Positions 16,565 to 25,733 of a stretch of 64,000 nt of DNA are shown piece after piece. The notes under the pieces were generated by a model. It saw only the letters and a program-made list of their open reading frames with translations, had not been told where the DNA came from and searched no databases. The stretch's first letter is position 1, and the number at the start of each line of letters is the position of its first letter. The stretch is taken from assembly GCA_046328575.1 (NCBI GenBank), contig JAXLWI010000003.1, forward strand, positions 1 through 64,000, given 5' to 3'. The translations under genes were made by a program, and so were the position numbers. The stretch is from JAGOBP01 sp046328575. Its GTDB lineage: Bacteria; Chloroflexota; Anaerolineae; Fen-1058.

Positions 16565-19500
16565 ATGAAAACTACCTCTATAGCATCTAACTCGAGGGCG
16601 CAAGGTCTTGCCGACGGCCTCAGCCTAATGAGCCAGATTGGTCAGGCGATCGTTGCCACGCTGGAGCCAGGTGAACTCATCGAGGAAATCTACCATCAGA
16701 CCCACAAGGTCATCCCGGCCAACACCTATACCCTCTCTTTGCTCACCGATGACCCAAATTGGATAGACATGTTTGCGGTCGATGAAGGACAAATTGTCCA
16801 GGAGCGGCGGCATATCGGCACCCTCACCCGATGGGTGGTCGAGCATCGCACACCGTTTGCTACGCCCGATGATCAAAGGCAACCTCCTCCGGTAGCGGTC
16901 ACGCGAATCGAGACTGGTGTCGCTGATGAACCGCGGGCCTACATTCTCATCCCGATGGTTACCCACGATAAAGTCGTCGGCGTCATCTCGGTTCAAAGTT
17001 ATGAGCCGGATGCTTTCAATGACGTGCATCTTGCCATGCTGTCGGCCATCGCCAGCCACTCGGCGATTGTGATAGAGAATAACCGTCTGCTGGCGCAGGC
17101 CCAGCATCGTGCTGCCGAACTGGCCAGTTTGGAGCGGATCGGCTACGAACTGGCGCGCCTGACGAACATCGAGGATGTGCTCAAGAAGATCATTACCGAG
17201 GCCAAAGACCTGCTCAACGCCGACTCCATGTCGATCTTTGCGTATGATGAGCGGCGCGGCAAGTTTCGACCCCCGACCTTTCTTCTCAAACCCGGAGCCG
17301 TCGGGCCGGTCGCACGTGAACGACCACCGCGCGAGGCTGGTCTGACGATCAGGATTGTTCGACATCACTGTGCCATTTTTACCGAAGTCAAGGCGGACGG
17401 TCAAGTGCAGTTTGCAGAGATCCCGATCGGTCAAAACTTCGAAGTGGCACAACGGAAGACCTTTGAGTTTACCGACCAGGACACACTCGAATTCTTGCAG
17501 GCGCAGAATGTTCGCTCGTCCATCGGCTTTCCACTCAGCGCGGGTCGGGATATTGTGGGCGTGCTGTACGTCAACTACCAGCAGCCGCATGCCTTTGGCC
17601 AGGATGAGTTGCAGACCATTGGTCGATTGGCGCAATATGCGGGCACGGCGATCCAACGGGCCAATGTGTATGGTGAGATCCGAGCGCTGCATCAAGCGGG
17701 CCACGCGCTGACCGGGCAAACCGAGATGCGGGCCGTGCTCAACAAACTCGTGGAATATGGGCACGAGGTGCTAGGGGCCGATCTGATTACGGTCTTCCCT
17801 TATCATGCCGGGGCGGACGAATTCGAACTGCCGCCGGTCGTGTCGGGCACGGCTTTGGCCCCCGACAATCTCTTACCGCCACAAATCAGGTCCGATGATA
17901 CTGTACGCCGGATCGTGACCGAGACAAGCGCCCACTTCAGTCGGGATGCGCAGACGGATCCTTTGTTGGCAGGGTTCGATCCGGTCTTGCGGCAGTCCCG
18001 CTTCGTCACTCGCGAGCAGATTGCATCGGCGGCGGCGATTCCCTTGCGAACCAATGGTGATGTCGTCGGCGCTCTGTTCTTCAATTATCGCACCCGGCAA
18101 CGATTTGGTTCTCATCAGCGTACGCTGATCGAAACCTTTGCGGCGTATGCGGCGACGGCTATTCAACGGGCCCGATTGCTAGACCGCCGCCTCAAGGAGT
18201 TGCGTGCGCTGGCCGAGATTGATGCGGCGATCACATCGGGCAGTCTGCGAGATGTGCTGAACAAAATCATTCAGTCAGCGTGTGAGATCGTGGGCGCCAA
18301 AGATGGCAACATTCTGTTGTTGCACGAAAGCGGGCAGTATCTGTATCTTGCTGCCCGTCAAGGTGAGGTGTGGCGCAGTGGCGCGCCGGAACGATTTGAG
18401 ATTGGTAAGACCGGCGTGCAGGGCTGGGGCGCCGTGCACAAGAAACCAGCCCGGATTGGCAATGTGCATACCGAGGAACCGTGGAAGAATATTTACCTCG
18501 AAGTGATCCCCGGCATCCAATCGGAATTGAGTGTGCCGATCTTGGACGAGGAGAAGCAACTGGTTGGGATCATCATTTTGGAAAGTAAGGCGGCTCACGC
18601 CTTTTCGGCGGACGATGAGCGGTTGCTCGAGGCCTTGGCCGGGCAAGCCTATATTGCCATTCGCAACCGGCGTCAATTCGAGGCTGAGCAGCGCGCGCTC
18701 CGCGAACTGCATCTGCTGAGAGAGATTGACAGCGCCGTCAGTTCGACACTCAACCATCAGGCGGTGCTGCAATTTATTGTAGACAAGAGCGATGTTCTGA
18801 TTGATGCGCCTATCTTCACAGTGATGCTGTATGACGAACGGCGCGGCGATTTGTATCAAGCAGCGGGACGAGGCATAGTTGCAGATCACAAGTATCATCG
18901 TCAGAAGATGGGTACGGGGATCGTAGGGCAAGTGGCGTTGACACGCAGGAGCGTGCGGGTCGGTGATGTCACTACACTTGCGCAGAATGAAGGCTTTCTA
19001 CCAGATATGCTCGATACTCGTTCAGAGCTAGCGGTTCCCATCCTGCAAGGTGACCAATTTGTTGGCGTGCTGAACGTCGAAAGCCCTGAAGTTGACGCGT
19101 TCAATGCGGACGATGAACGACTGTTGAAAAGTCTGGGATCGCTGGTCGCTGTCGCGATCCAAAACAGCCGCCTCTATGAACAGGAACAGCGCGCCCGCCA
19201 GGTGATTGATATCTTGCGCGAAGTCGACCAGGCGATTGCCTTCTTAGCAGTGACTCAACCGGAGAACCTGGCAGACGAATTGAGCCCCATACTGCAAATC
19301 CTCCTCAATCGTGGCTTGGATGCGGTGCACGCGCCGGCTGGCAATATTATGCTGTATGATGATGCCACCGATGATTTATACATGGCGGTCGAGCGTGGTG
19401 TGCTGCCCGAACACCGCACCGCCCGCCAGAAGATCGGCGAGGGCGTCGTGGGCCGCGTCGCAATTGATAAACGAACGTTGCGTATAGATGATGTGAATGT

Positions 19501-21481
19501 GCCGCCGTGGGATACAGTCTATCAAGGCTACATCTCCGACGTTCGATCTGAACTCGCCGTGCCACTGGTATACAAAGACCGCCTGGTCGGCGTCCTCAAC
19601 GCCGAAAGCCCACTGGTAAGCGCGTTCGGACCTGAAGATGAGGACCTCTTCGAAGCCCTGGCCGGGCAAGCCGTGATTGCCTATTTGAACGCCGAACGGT
19701 ATCAGGCCTTGCAAACCCTTCGCGAAGTCAACCAATTGTTGGCCTCAGGCCATGACTCCAACGACGTGCTGAAGTTGATCCTTATCTATACCTGTACCAA
19801 CTTCCGAGTGGAGTGGGGGAACTTGCGGCTATTTGACCATACAGGACAGCCGATCCTCGATTACGTCCTGGTTACCTCGGCGCTGGGCATTGACCCGGAA
19901 GTACGGGTGATTGAAATTCGACGCGCAACTCATGAAAAATGGCTAGAGAAGGGCATCGTCAGCTGGGTCGCACAACAACGTGAACTGTTCCGCTCGCAGG
20001 GCAATGTGCAGGCAGATCCGCGCTTTCAGAGCTATCCTGGCCTCGAGATTCGTTCGGAAATGGCTGCGCCGCTGTTGGTTGGCTCAGATCTAGTTGGCGT
20101 GTTGAACCTGGAAAGCCAACGTCTAAATGCATTTGATGCAAACGATGAAGACCGCATGCGCGACTTCAGTGCGCAGGCCGCACTGGCCGTGCAGAATGCG
20201 CGTAATTTGGCCGAGTTGCAAGAGAGCGAGGGGCGCTTTTCAGCCCTCTATGAAGTAGGGAGTGAGATTATCACGGCTCCTTTGGATGAACTCAAGATCC
20301 TTGAGATTGTTCTGAGTGCCGGACTGAACCGCACGGGGGGCTTCCACGCAATTGCCTGGCAACCCGATCGAGAGGGCAAACAATTGGAGGCGCGTCTGGT
20401 GCGGGGCGAGCAGCAAGCCGAGCCGCATGAGCCTATTGCACGCGACAGCACACTCGTTAACAGCGTGGCATGGCAAAAGCGGTCAGCGATCCTGGTCGAC
20501 GATGTGACCGTGCCACCGGAAGGGACAAAGCATCGGCCTGGACATACGCGGACCGGCTCAATGCTGGTGGTGCCGATGATGGCAGGGGAAGAGTATTTCG
20601 GTAACCTGGATTTTCGGCACAAAGACCCGCACGGATTCAAACAGGAAGAGATTCGATTACTCAATGGCTTGGCCGCGCAGGCCGCCAATTCGATACGCCG
20701 TATCCGCCGTGAGAATGAGTTGAAGTCAATCTTACAGAAACAGTTTAACGAATTACAAGATGCTTATGATGAATTAAGGATCGCTGACCGGCAAAAGTTG
20801 GAGTTTCTCGCGATTGCCTCTCACGAGCTGCGCAAACCATTAACTCCACTTCGTGTTGTCTTAGAACGGGCCGTTTTGGGTGAATACTCGCCATTAGAAT
20901 TGCTGGATAAAATGCGGCTCGCCCTTGATCGTACCCAGCATCTAACAGGTATCGTCGATCAACTTCTGAATATCGCTAGGATTGAAGCTGGCAAGATTAA
21001 GCCTGAGTTTGGAACTCATAGTGTAGTTGACTTGATAAAAAGATCGTTAACAAGTATTCAGCATGTTGCCGAGAATAAAGGCATTCAGCTAATATCTGAA
21101 TTGCCAACCGAATCGATCACCGCCGAAATCGATCAAGGTAAAATTAGCCAAGTGCTTGATAACCTCCTAGACAATGCTCTCAAACATACCGAGGCAGGCG
21201 GTTGTATTACAGTTTCATGTATTCACCTCAAGCCTGAAGACGACGTCATCCTCTGCGTCCGTGACACTGGAGAAGGAATACCAGAGAAGGAATACAAGCG
21301 AATCTTTGACTGGTTTTATCAGGTCGATCCTTCCCTGACGCGCTCCATTGAAGGTTTGGGCGTTGGGTTGTATGTCGCTAAAAAGTATATCGATATGCAT
21401 GGCGGTCAGATCACGGTGAAAAGCGAGGTCGGCAAAGGCAGCACCTTCACTGTCTTGTTGCCGGCACGTCAGAAGGCATAA
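16565..21481 (+). CDS. Giant sensor histidine kinase with eight GAF domains and a classical HisKA core
   Basis: 1638 aa. The GAF array is a close paralogue of that in the gene at 8049-12938, down to long near-identical nucleotide stretches. The kinase module differs: here a coiled linker leads to a canonical HisKA H-box 'ASHELRKPLTPLR' (H1420) and a HATPase_c domain with N-box (NLLDNALKHT), G1 (DTGEGIP) and G2 (GLGVGL). The shared sensor with two unlike kinase cores suggests that the same stimuli are read out to different partners. I chose the ATG at 16565; an in-frame TTG at 16490 would overlap the CHAT gene by 49 nt and adds residues absent from the paralogue. No strong SD precedes either, so coupling to the CHAT gene is possible. 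Confidence 0.88.
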   Translation: MKTTSIASNSRAQGLADGLSLMSQIGQAIVATLEPGELIEEIYHQTHKVIPANTYTLSLLTDDPNWIDMFAVDEGQIVQERRHIGTLTRWVVEHRTPFATPDDQRQPPPVAVTRIETGVADEPRAYILIPMVTHDKVVGVISVQSYEPDAFNDVHLAMLSAIASHSAIVIENNRLLAQAQHRAAELASLERIGYELARLTNIEDVLKKIITEAKDLLNADSMSIFAYDERRGKFRPPTFLLKPGAVGPVARERPPREAGLTIRIVRHHCAIFTEVKADGQVQFAEIPIGQNFEVAQRKTFEFTDQDTLEFLQAQNVRSSIGFPLSAGRDIVGVLYVNYQQPHAFGQDELQTIGRLAQYAGTAIQRANVYGEIRALHQAGHALTGQTEMRAVLNKLVEYGHEVLGADLITVFPYHAGADEFELPPVVSGTALAPDNLLPPQIRSDDTVRRIVTETSAHFSRDAQTDPLLAGFDPVLRQSRFVTREQIASAAAIPLRTNGDVVGALFFNYRTRQRFGSHQRTLIETFAAYAATAIQRARLLDRRLKELRALAEIDAAITSGSLRDVLNKIIQSACEIVGAKDGNILLLHESGQYLYLAARQGEVWRSGAPERFEIGKTGVQGWGAVHKKPARIGNVHTEEPWKNIYLEVIPGIQSELSVPILDEEKQLVGIIILESKAAHAFSADDERLLEALAGQAYIAIRNRRQFEAEQRALRELHLLREIDSAVSSTLNHQAVLQFIVDKSDVLIDAPIFTVMLYDERRGDLYQAAGRGIVADHKYHRQKMGTGIVGQVALTRRSVRVGDVTTLAQNEGFLPDMLDTRSELAVPILQGDQFVGVLNVESPEVDAFNADDERLLKSLGSLVAVAIQNSRLYEQEQRARQVIDILREVDQAIAFLAVTQPENLADELSPILQILLNRGLDAVHAPAGNIMLYDDATDDLYMAVERGVLPEHRTARQKIGEGVVGRVAIDKRTLRIDDVNVPPWDTVYQGYISDVRSELAVPLVYKDRLVGVLNAESPLVSAFGPEDEDLFEALAGQAVIAYLNAERYQALQTLREVNQLLASGHDSNDVLKLILIYTCTNFRVEWGNLRLFDHTGQPILDYVLVTSALGIDPEVRVIEIRRATHEKWLEKGIVSWVAQQRELFRSQGNVQADPRFQSYPGLEIRSEMAAPLLVGSDLVGVLNLESQRLNAFDANDEDRMRDFSAQAALAVQNARNLAELQESEGRFSALYEVGSEIITAPLDELKILEIVLSAGLNRTGGFHAIAWQPDREGKQLEARLVRGEQQAEPHEPIARDSTLVNSVAWQKRSAILVDDVTVPPEGTKHRPGHTRTGSMLVVPMMAGEEYFGNLDFRHKDPHGFKQEEIRLLNGLAAQAANSIRRIRRENELKSILQKQFNELQDAYDELRIADRQKLEFLAIASHELRKPLTPLRVVLERAVLGEYSPLELLDKMRLALDRTQHLTGIVDQLLNIARIEAGKIKPEFGTHSVVDLIKRSLTSIQHVAENKGIQLISELPTESITAEIDQGKISQVLDNLLDNALKHTEAGGCITVSCIHLKPEDDVILCVRDTGEGIPEKEYKRIFDWFYQVDPSLTRSIEGLGVGLYVAKKYIDMHGGQITVKSEVGKGSTFTVLLPARQKA
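16617..20713. repeat. Large direct repeat, copy 2 (8-GAF array)
   Basis: Partner of 8101-12210; see there. The copies lie in direct orientation about 8.5 kb apart, with the pseudo-receiver, receiver-APH and receiver-CHAT genes between, so recombination between them would delete exactly these genes and fuse kinase 1 sensor to kinase 2 core. Confidence 0.85.
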
Positions 21482-21499
21482 ACAAGCTGGAGGCTTCAC

Positions 21500-23014
21500 T
21501 TGTCGCAAAATCTCCGGATCCTCATCATCGATGATGATCTCATTGCAACTCAAGAACTCAAAGAAGCCCTTGAATATGAAGGGTATTCAGTCAGCATAGC
21601 ATCCGGTGGAGTGGATGGTGTGCGCCTTGCAGAAGAGCTGCTTCCGAGCCTCATCATCTTGGATGTGATGATGCCGGGAATGGACGGCTTTGAAGTCTGC
21701 CGCCTGCTTCAAGCAGGGGCTGAAACGGCGAAAATTCCGATTCTCATGTTGACCGCTCGCACTGAAGTACAGGACAGGATCAGCGGGCGCGACCGGGGTG
21801 CAATCGTTTATATGACCAAGCCGTACTCGATAAGCGAGCTGCGCGCTCAGGTCAGGGTTCTGCTCCATCGTTTCCCTAACCCACACCGCTCAGAGTTATC
21901 GATCACATACAATAGTCAGCAGGTATTCTCCTTCCAGCTACTGGGTGTTACAACGTATGCCAGTGACGGGCGGCATATTCCCCTCGCTCTGGTGGATCTC
22001 AATCAAGAACTCGTAGACGTGGGAGATCGAATCAGTGCCTTCCAGAAACTCCTGGCAGATGCTCCTTCTGACGAACAAAGTGCGCAGTACCATGAAAAAC
22101 GTGATGTCTGGCGACGGCAAGTTAAGAAGCGCGGCAAAGAACTCCACGATCAATTCGTCGCCGCCAACTCGGATCTGGTCGAGCAGTTTGGCTTGGCGAA
22201 ACAAGTATTACGATCAGATGACTTACTTGTCCGCTTTATTGGGCCGCGAGCGCATCTTGGCCTGCCGTGGGAGCTGCTCCATGACGGCGAGCACGTGCCG
22301 TTGGTAATCATGCATCCATCCTGTCGGACAGTAACAAGTATTCATTCTCGTCACAAGCACGATTCATGGAGTGCCTTCCTCGACAGACTAGATTCCGAGC
22401 CGCTGCGTGTTCTGTTGCTTGCTTCGAGTTCAGGCACACCGCTTGAAGAAATTCAATATTTAGGTCAATGGTTTAAGCAAGCATTTCGAGATAGGGTAGT
22501 TGTCGAACCTGATCCGCCGATAGTTTTGTCCCGACAACAGGCTGAAATCTTGCTGCGCAAAAAGTCGTTCCACCTCATTCACTACGCCGGTCATAGCAGC
22601 TTTGACGGGGTGCGCCCAGATCAAAGCGGGTTACGATTTGGCTCAAAGAGGGACGATCTGATCACGGCTGGGTGTCTATATGATCTGCTGCTTGATTCGC
22701 CGGCCCGGTTGGTTTTCTTGAATTCGTGCGCAGGCGCGCAAGTTGGTGATCTTGAACGACTCAAAGACAATGATTTTCTGGGCCTAATTGATGTAGCGGT
22801 CGTGGCCGGCGTGCCCGCTGTCTTGGGTTTTCGCTGGAATGTGACGAATGCCGCATCGTTCGAGTTCGCCAAACAGTTCTATGGTCACCTGCTTGAAACT
22901 CGGTCTTTGGAGCAAGCGACCTGGCTGACTCGCAAGAGCATCTATCGTGCTAACGGATGGGACGAAACCTGGCTCTCTCCTATCTTGGTCGTCCAAAATC
23001 CTCAATCCTTCTAA
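21500..23014 (+). CDS. Receiver domain fused to a CHAT caspase-like protease (2)
   Basis: 504 aa. Receiver about 1-120: 'IIDDD', D55 in 'LIILDVMMPGMDG', T85 and K107 (MTKPYS), all canonical. The linker (about 130-240) is helical and charged, and differs from the first CHAT protein. The CHAT domain (about 240-500) has H365 in 'LIHYAGHSSFDG' and C410 in 'LVFLNSCAGA', plus 'LPWELLHDG' and 'PAVLGFRWNVT'. Both catalytic residues are present. The TTG start at 21500 is supported by GGAGG about 7 nt upstream. It follows kinase 2 by 18 nt, so kinase 2 and this protein are the likely cognate pair. Confidence 0.88.
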   Translation: MSQNLRILIIDDDLIATQELKEALEYEGYSVSIASGGVDGVRLAEELLPSLIILDVMMPGMDGFEVCRLLQAGAETAKIPILMLTARTEVQDRISGRDRGAIVYMTKPYSISELRAQVRVLLHRFPNPHRSELSITYNSQQVFSFQLLGVTTYASDGRHIPLALVDLNQELVDVGDRISAFQKLLADAPSDEQSAQYHEKRDVWRRQVKKRGKELHDQFVAANSDLVEQFGLAKQVLRSDDLLVRFIGPRAHLGLPWELLHDGEHVPLVIMHPSCRTVTSIHSRHKHDSWSAFLDRLDSEPLRVLLLASSSGTPLEEIQYLGQWFKQAFRDRVVVEPDPPIVLSRQQAEILLRKKSFHLIHYAGHSSFDGVRPDQSGLRFGSKRDDLITAGCLYDLLLDSPARLVFLNSCAGAQVGDLERLKDNDFLGLIDVAVVAGVPAVLGFRWNVTNAASFEFAKQFYGHLLETRSLEQATWLTRKSIYRANGWDETWLSPILVVQNPQSF

Positions 23015-23025
23015 GGAGAACTAAC

Positions 23026-23382
23026 ATGTCTGACCAGCAACCTTCCGATAGTATCATCGTTTACACCATGCCAGACGTAAGCGAAAAGACCAATGATTAT
23101 GATCAGATGCGCGGTGATTATGATCAAGAGAGAAAGTGGTTTGGTTCTCCAAAGCCAACTACAGTCTCATCCGTGAAACTTCAACAGCAGATCAATGTCT
23201 TTCTAGTCCAAATGGGCGAAGCGTTGAAAGAAACACCGGCTGAAGTAGGCGGATTCAAATTAAATGAAATCGAAATCTCGGCCGGAATCACGGCCGGCTT
23301 GGAGATTGCGCTGATTGGGTTGGGCAGCGCCAAAGGTGAACTCACGGGGGGATTACGCTTTACGTTTAAGCGTTCAGAATGA
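23026..23382 (+). CDS. Small Pepco/Trypco-like peptidase-associated protein
   Basis: 118 aa. An acidic variable N-terminus is followed by a compact module (about 50-118) with 'VKLQQQINVFLVQMGEAL', 'FKLNEIEISAGITAGLEIAL' and a final strand 'GGLRFTFKRSE'. This layout, a helix then three beta strands with a Gly-rich turn, resembles the small domains found beside trypsin-like, caspase-like and other peptidases in NTPase-centred bacterial systems (Pepco/Trypco type). The role there is thought to be adaptor or substrate. Start ATG at 23026 with AAGGAGA upstream. The stop overlaps the following ATPase start (ATGA). Family assignment is by pattern only. Confidence 0.6.
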   Translation: MSDQQPSDSIIVYTMPDVSEKTNDYDQMRGDYDQERKWFGSPKPTTVSSVKLQQQINVFLVQMGEALKETPAEVGGFKLNEIEISAGITAGLEIALIGLGSAKGELTGGLRFTFKRSE

Positions 23383-24794
23383 AGTCTGAAGTCCCACTCA
23401 CCGCCTCGTATCGATACGCCGAGGTAACCCAAATCTTTCGCCGGGTGAAAGCCGGCGATTCATGCATGGTCGTCGGCGTGAGCGGCATGGCCAAATCGAA
23501 TCTGTTTCGACATATCGCTAGACCTGAGATAAGAGAAATATTCTTGGGCTTGACCTGGCAAAACTACGGGTTTGCGTCGACGGATGTGCATGCCCTCGCG
23601 AATCCCAATGAGGCGGGATTATATGAATCTATCTTGCGTAATCTGATACGAGACACCAAGGAATTAGGCCTAGCAGGCAACGACCTACTCACTTCTGTAC
23701 AGACTCAGTTTGTGCAACTAGAACGCTTGACGACTGACCGTGAGTTGCCTCAAGCGCAACGCGCTTTTTTGACGGCGATGGATCTATTCGCGACTAACAG
23801 GCAACTACATTTCGTCATACTGCTTGATCAATTCGATGAGATTTTTCCACATTTGTCCGCCCGCTGCTTTACCACCTTACGGCATTTGCGAGATCAGCTA
23901 AAGTATCGGCTGTCATATATAGTCTTTACACGTGAAGATCTGTCTCGCCGAGGTCACAATGCAGGAGTTGAAGAATTCACTGAACTACTCACGCCCGCAG
24001 TCCTCTGGCTAGGGACCTACTCGCGAGAAGACGCCCAAACTGAAATACGGCGTGTAGCGGCACGATATGGGATCAAGCCCGATTTTCGCGTAAGTGATCG
24101 CTTGATCGATCTCACAGATGGTCATTCCGGGTTGCTGAAGGCAGCTTATCAGGCTGTAATCGATGGGCGTGCAAACATAGAACTGAATGACAGCGCCATC
24201 AGTCTACTAAAGGATTCCAATGTTCAGACGGAATGCATGAAACTCTGGAGTAGCCTCACCTCAAAAGAGCAGACAACGTTAGTCAGAGCTGCGCTCGGGG
24301 GTGAGGTCGGTTCTCCAGTTAACGATACTATCGAGTATCTTGAGCGCAAGTCTCTACTAACAAAATCCGGTGGTCACTATAAGATTTTCTGCTCATTGTT
24401 CGCTGACTTTCTCGTTCAGCAAGCCAGTGGTTCATTTCAAAATCTCACTCCAGCAGCGGTAAAAACTCACCAAGGTACGCCCAGGAATTTGAAACTCCGT
24501 ATTGAGACTGAAACGCGGACCGCCTGGCTTGGCTATCAGGAACTCAAGCTAACTCCCAATGAGTACAAACTGCTGGACTTGTTGTATCACCGCCGAGGAG
24601 CCGTTTGTAGTCGAGACGAGATCGTCCGGCAGGTTTACTCTGTTCGAGTGGTCGATCCTGCTACGGGTATTGACGATAGTCGTGTCGATACGTTGGTAAG
24701 CCGGCTACGAGGAAAGATAAAGGGCGCGGGAGGCGATCCGCACATTGTTACGACAGTGTGGGGACAAGGCTTCAAATTAGAAAACGACGAGTAA
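23379..24794 (+). CDS. P-loop (STAND-like) ATPase fused to an OmpR-type winged helix (1)
   Basis: 471 aa. Walker A 'GVSGMAKSN' (K39) and Walker B 'FVILLDQFDEIF' (D150), followed by a sensor-like 'IVFTREDLS' and a helical/winged region (about 200-345). The C-terminus (about 370-470) is a Trans_reg_C-type winged helix: 'LTPNEYKLLDLLYHR.GAVCSRDEIV', 'DSRVDTLVSRLRGKI' and 'TVWGQGFKL'. There is no receiver, so the DNA-binding head normally seen in OmpR regulators is here driven by an ATPase. It could be a nucleotide-controlled transcription switch for this locus. Two relatives lie on the opposite arm. It ends 21 bp from the convergent SPFH gene. Confidence 0.82.
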   Translation: MKSEVPLTASYRYAEVTQIFRRVKAGDSCMVVGVSGMAKSNLFRHIARPEIREIFLGLTWQNYGFASTDVHALANPNEAGLYESILRNLIRDTKELGLAGNDLLTSVQTQFVQLERLTTDRELPQAQRAFLTAMDLFATNRQLHFVILLDQFDEIFPHLSARCFTTLRHLRDQLKYRLSYIVFTREDLSRRGHNAGVEEFTELLTPAVLWLGTYSREDAQTEIRRVAARYGIKPDFRVSDRLIDLTDGHSGLLKAAYQAVIDGRANIELNDSAISLLKDSNVQTECMKLWSSLTSKEQTTLVRAALGGEVGSPVNDTIEYLERKSLLTKSGGHYKIFCSLFADFLVQQASGSFQNLTPAAVKTHQGTPRNLKLRIETETRTAWLGYQELKLTPNEYKLLDLLYHRRGAVCSRDEIVRQVYSVRVVDPATGIDDSRVDTLVSRLRGKIKGAGGDPHIVTTVWGQGFKLENDE

Positions 24795-24815
24795 CGCTAG
24801 TTTCGCGTTGCCGAA

Positions 24816-25679
24816 TCAATCTAGTTGACTTCGTGGTCGTTTGCGAGGGGAAGTAGATGGGGGAGTTGGTGCCGTTCCCTCAGCTGGCAACGATGATGGG
24901 AAGGATGTTGCAGCCGGACGGGCAATCTTACGTGGTATAGACTGGCTGTCTTTATCGGGTACAACTATATCCGTTAGGTCAGGCATATTGATGTATTGCT
25001 TTCCACCTGCCATAGCTTGCATTGCCTCAATAGCTTCTGTACGCATCGCCTGTGTTAATTCATAGGGCTCATATTGGCTGAGATCTTGAACATTGACGCC
25101 CCGCTGTACCACCGCCTCAAATCGGCTTTGTAGCGCTAGGGGAACCTTAACTCGGAGCACCATACCAAAGAGCGGCTTTAATGCTAGTGGCTGAAGACGG
25201 CTGGTCAAAACGGCCAAGAATTTCTGCTCCAGCGGCACAAACACTTCTCCTCGACAAACCTGTTCGGCGTAGAATTCTGGCATTGCCGCCTGCAGCGCTC
25301 GCTGAGCGTTGTCTGTCACAATTGCCCGGCGAACAAGCTGCGGCCACTTGACGAAGAGAGCTATCTTTTCATGTGGCACTGAGAATGGCTCAAAAACGTA
25401 AGCCAGCGCGATTGATAGATCGAGTTGTAGGGCATCGCGAGTTTGGACACTCGGAATAGGGACTGAGATGAAATCTGGCGCTACGCTGATGACAGAGCGT
25501 ACTGTCTGAGTAAACGGATTAATCCGGAAAAAACCAGGCCCCATTACTTTGTCATACTGTTCTAGACGATAAATTACGGCGAGCTCATAGTCACCGACCC
25601 AACGTATACCAAAGGGACGTCCAAGGCGAAGTAACAACCGATAAACCATCGGGGGCCGAGTGTCATGTGAGTCCTTCAT
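24816..25679 (-). CDS. SPFH/band-7 domain protein, soluble form
   Basis: 287 aa from the ATG at 25679, set by GGAGGG 6 nt upstream; a longer reading adds 6 residues. Residues about 35-200 have the SPFH pattern: 'ELAVIYRLEQYDKVMGPGFFRINPF', 'VQTRDALQLDLSIALAYVF', and a long amphipathic stretch. There is no clear transmembrane helix. The tail (about 230-287) is Pro/Ser/Lys/Arg-rich and disordered. SPFH proteins form oligomeric scaffolds or membrane microdomains. This gene is last on the minus arm, 54 bp after the ATPase gene, and probably shares its promoter. Confidence 0.7.
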   Translation of the reverse strand: MKDSHDTRPPMVYRLLLRLGRPFGIRWVGDYELAVIYRLEQYDKVMGPGFFRINPFTQTVRSVISVAPDFISVPIPSVQTRDALQLDLSIALAYVFEPFSVPHEKIALFVKWPQLVRRAIVTDNAQRALQAAMPEFYAEQVCRGEVFVPLEQKFLAVLTSRLQPLALKPLFGMVLRVKVPLALQSRFEAVVQRGVNVQDLSQYEPYELTQAMRTEAIEAMQAMAGGKQYINMPDLTDIVVPDKDSQSIPRKIARPAATSFPSSLPAEGTAPTPPSTSPRKRPRSQLD

Positions 25680-25733
25680 AGAATACCCTCCTAGCATACC
25701 AAAAGAATGTCTTTGTGCTCGTTAAGCCCTGAC

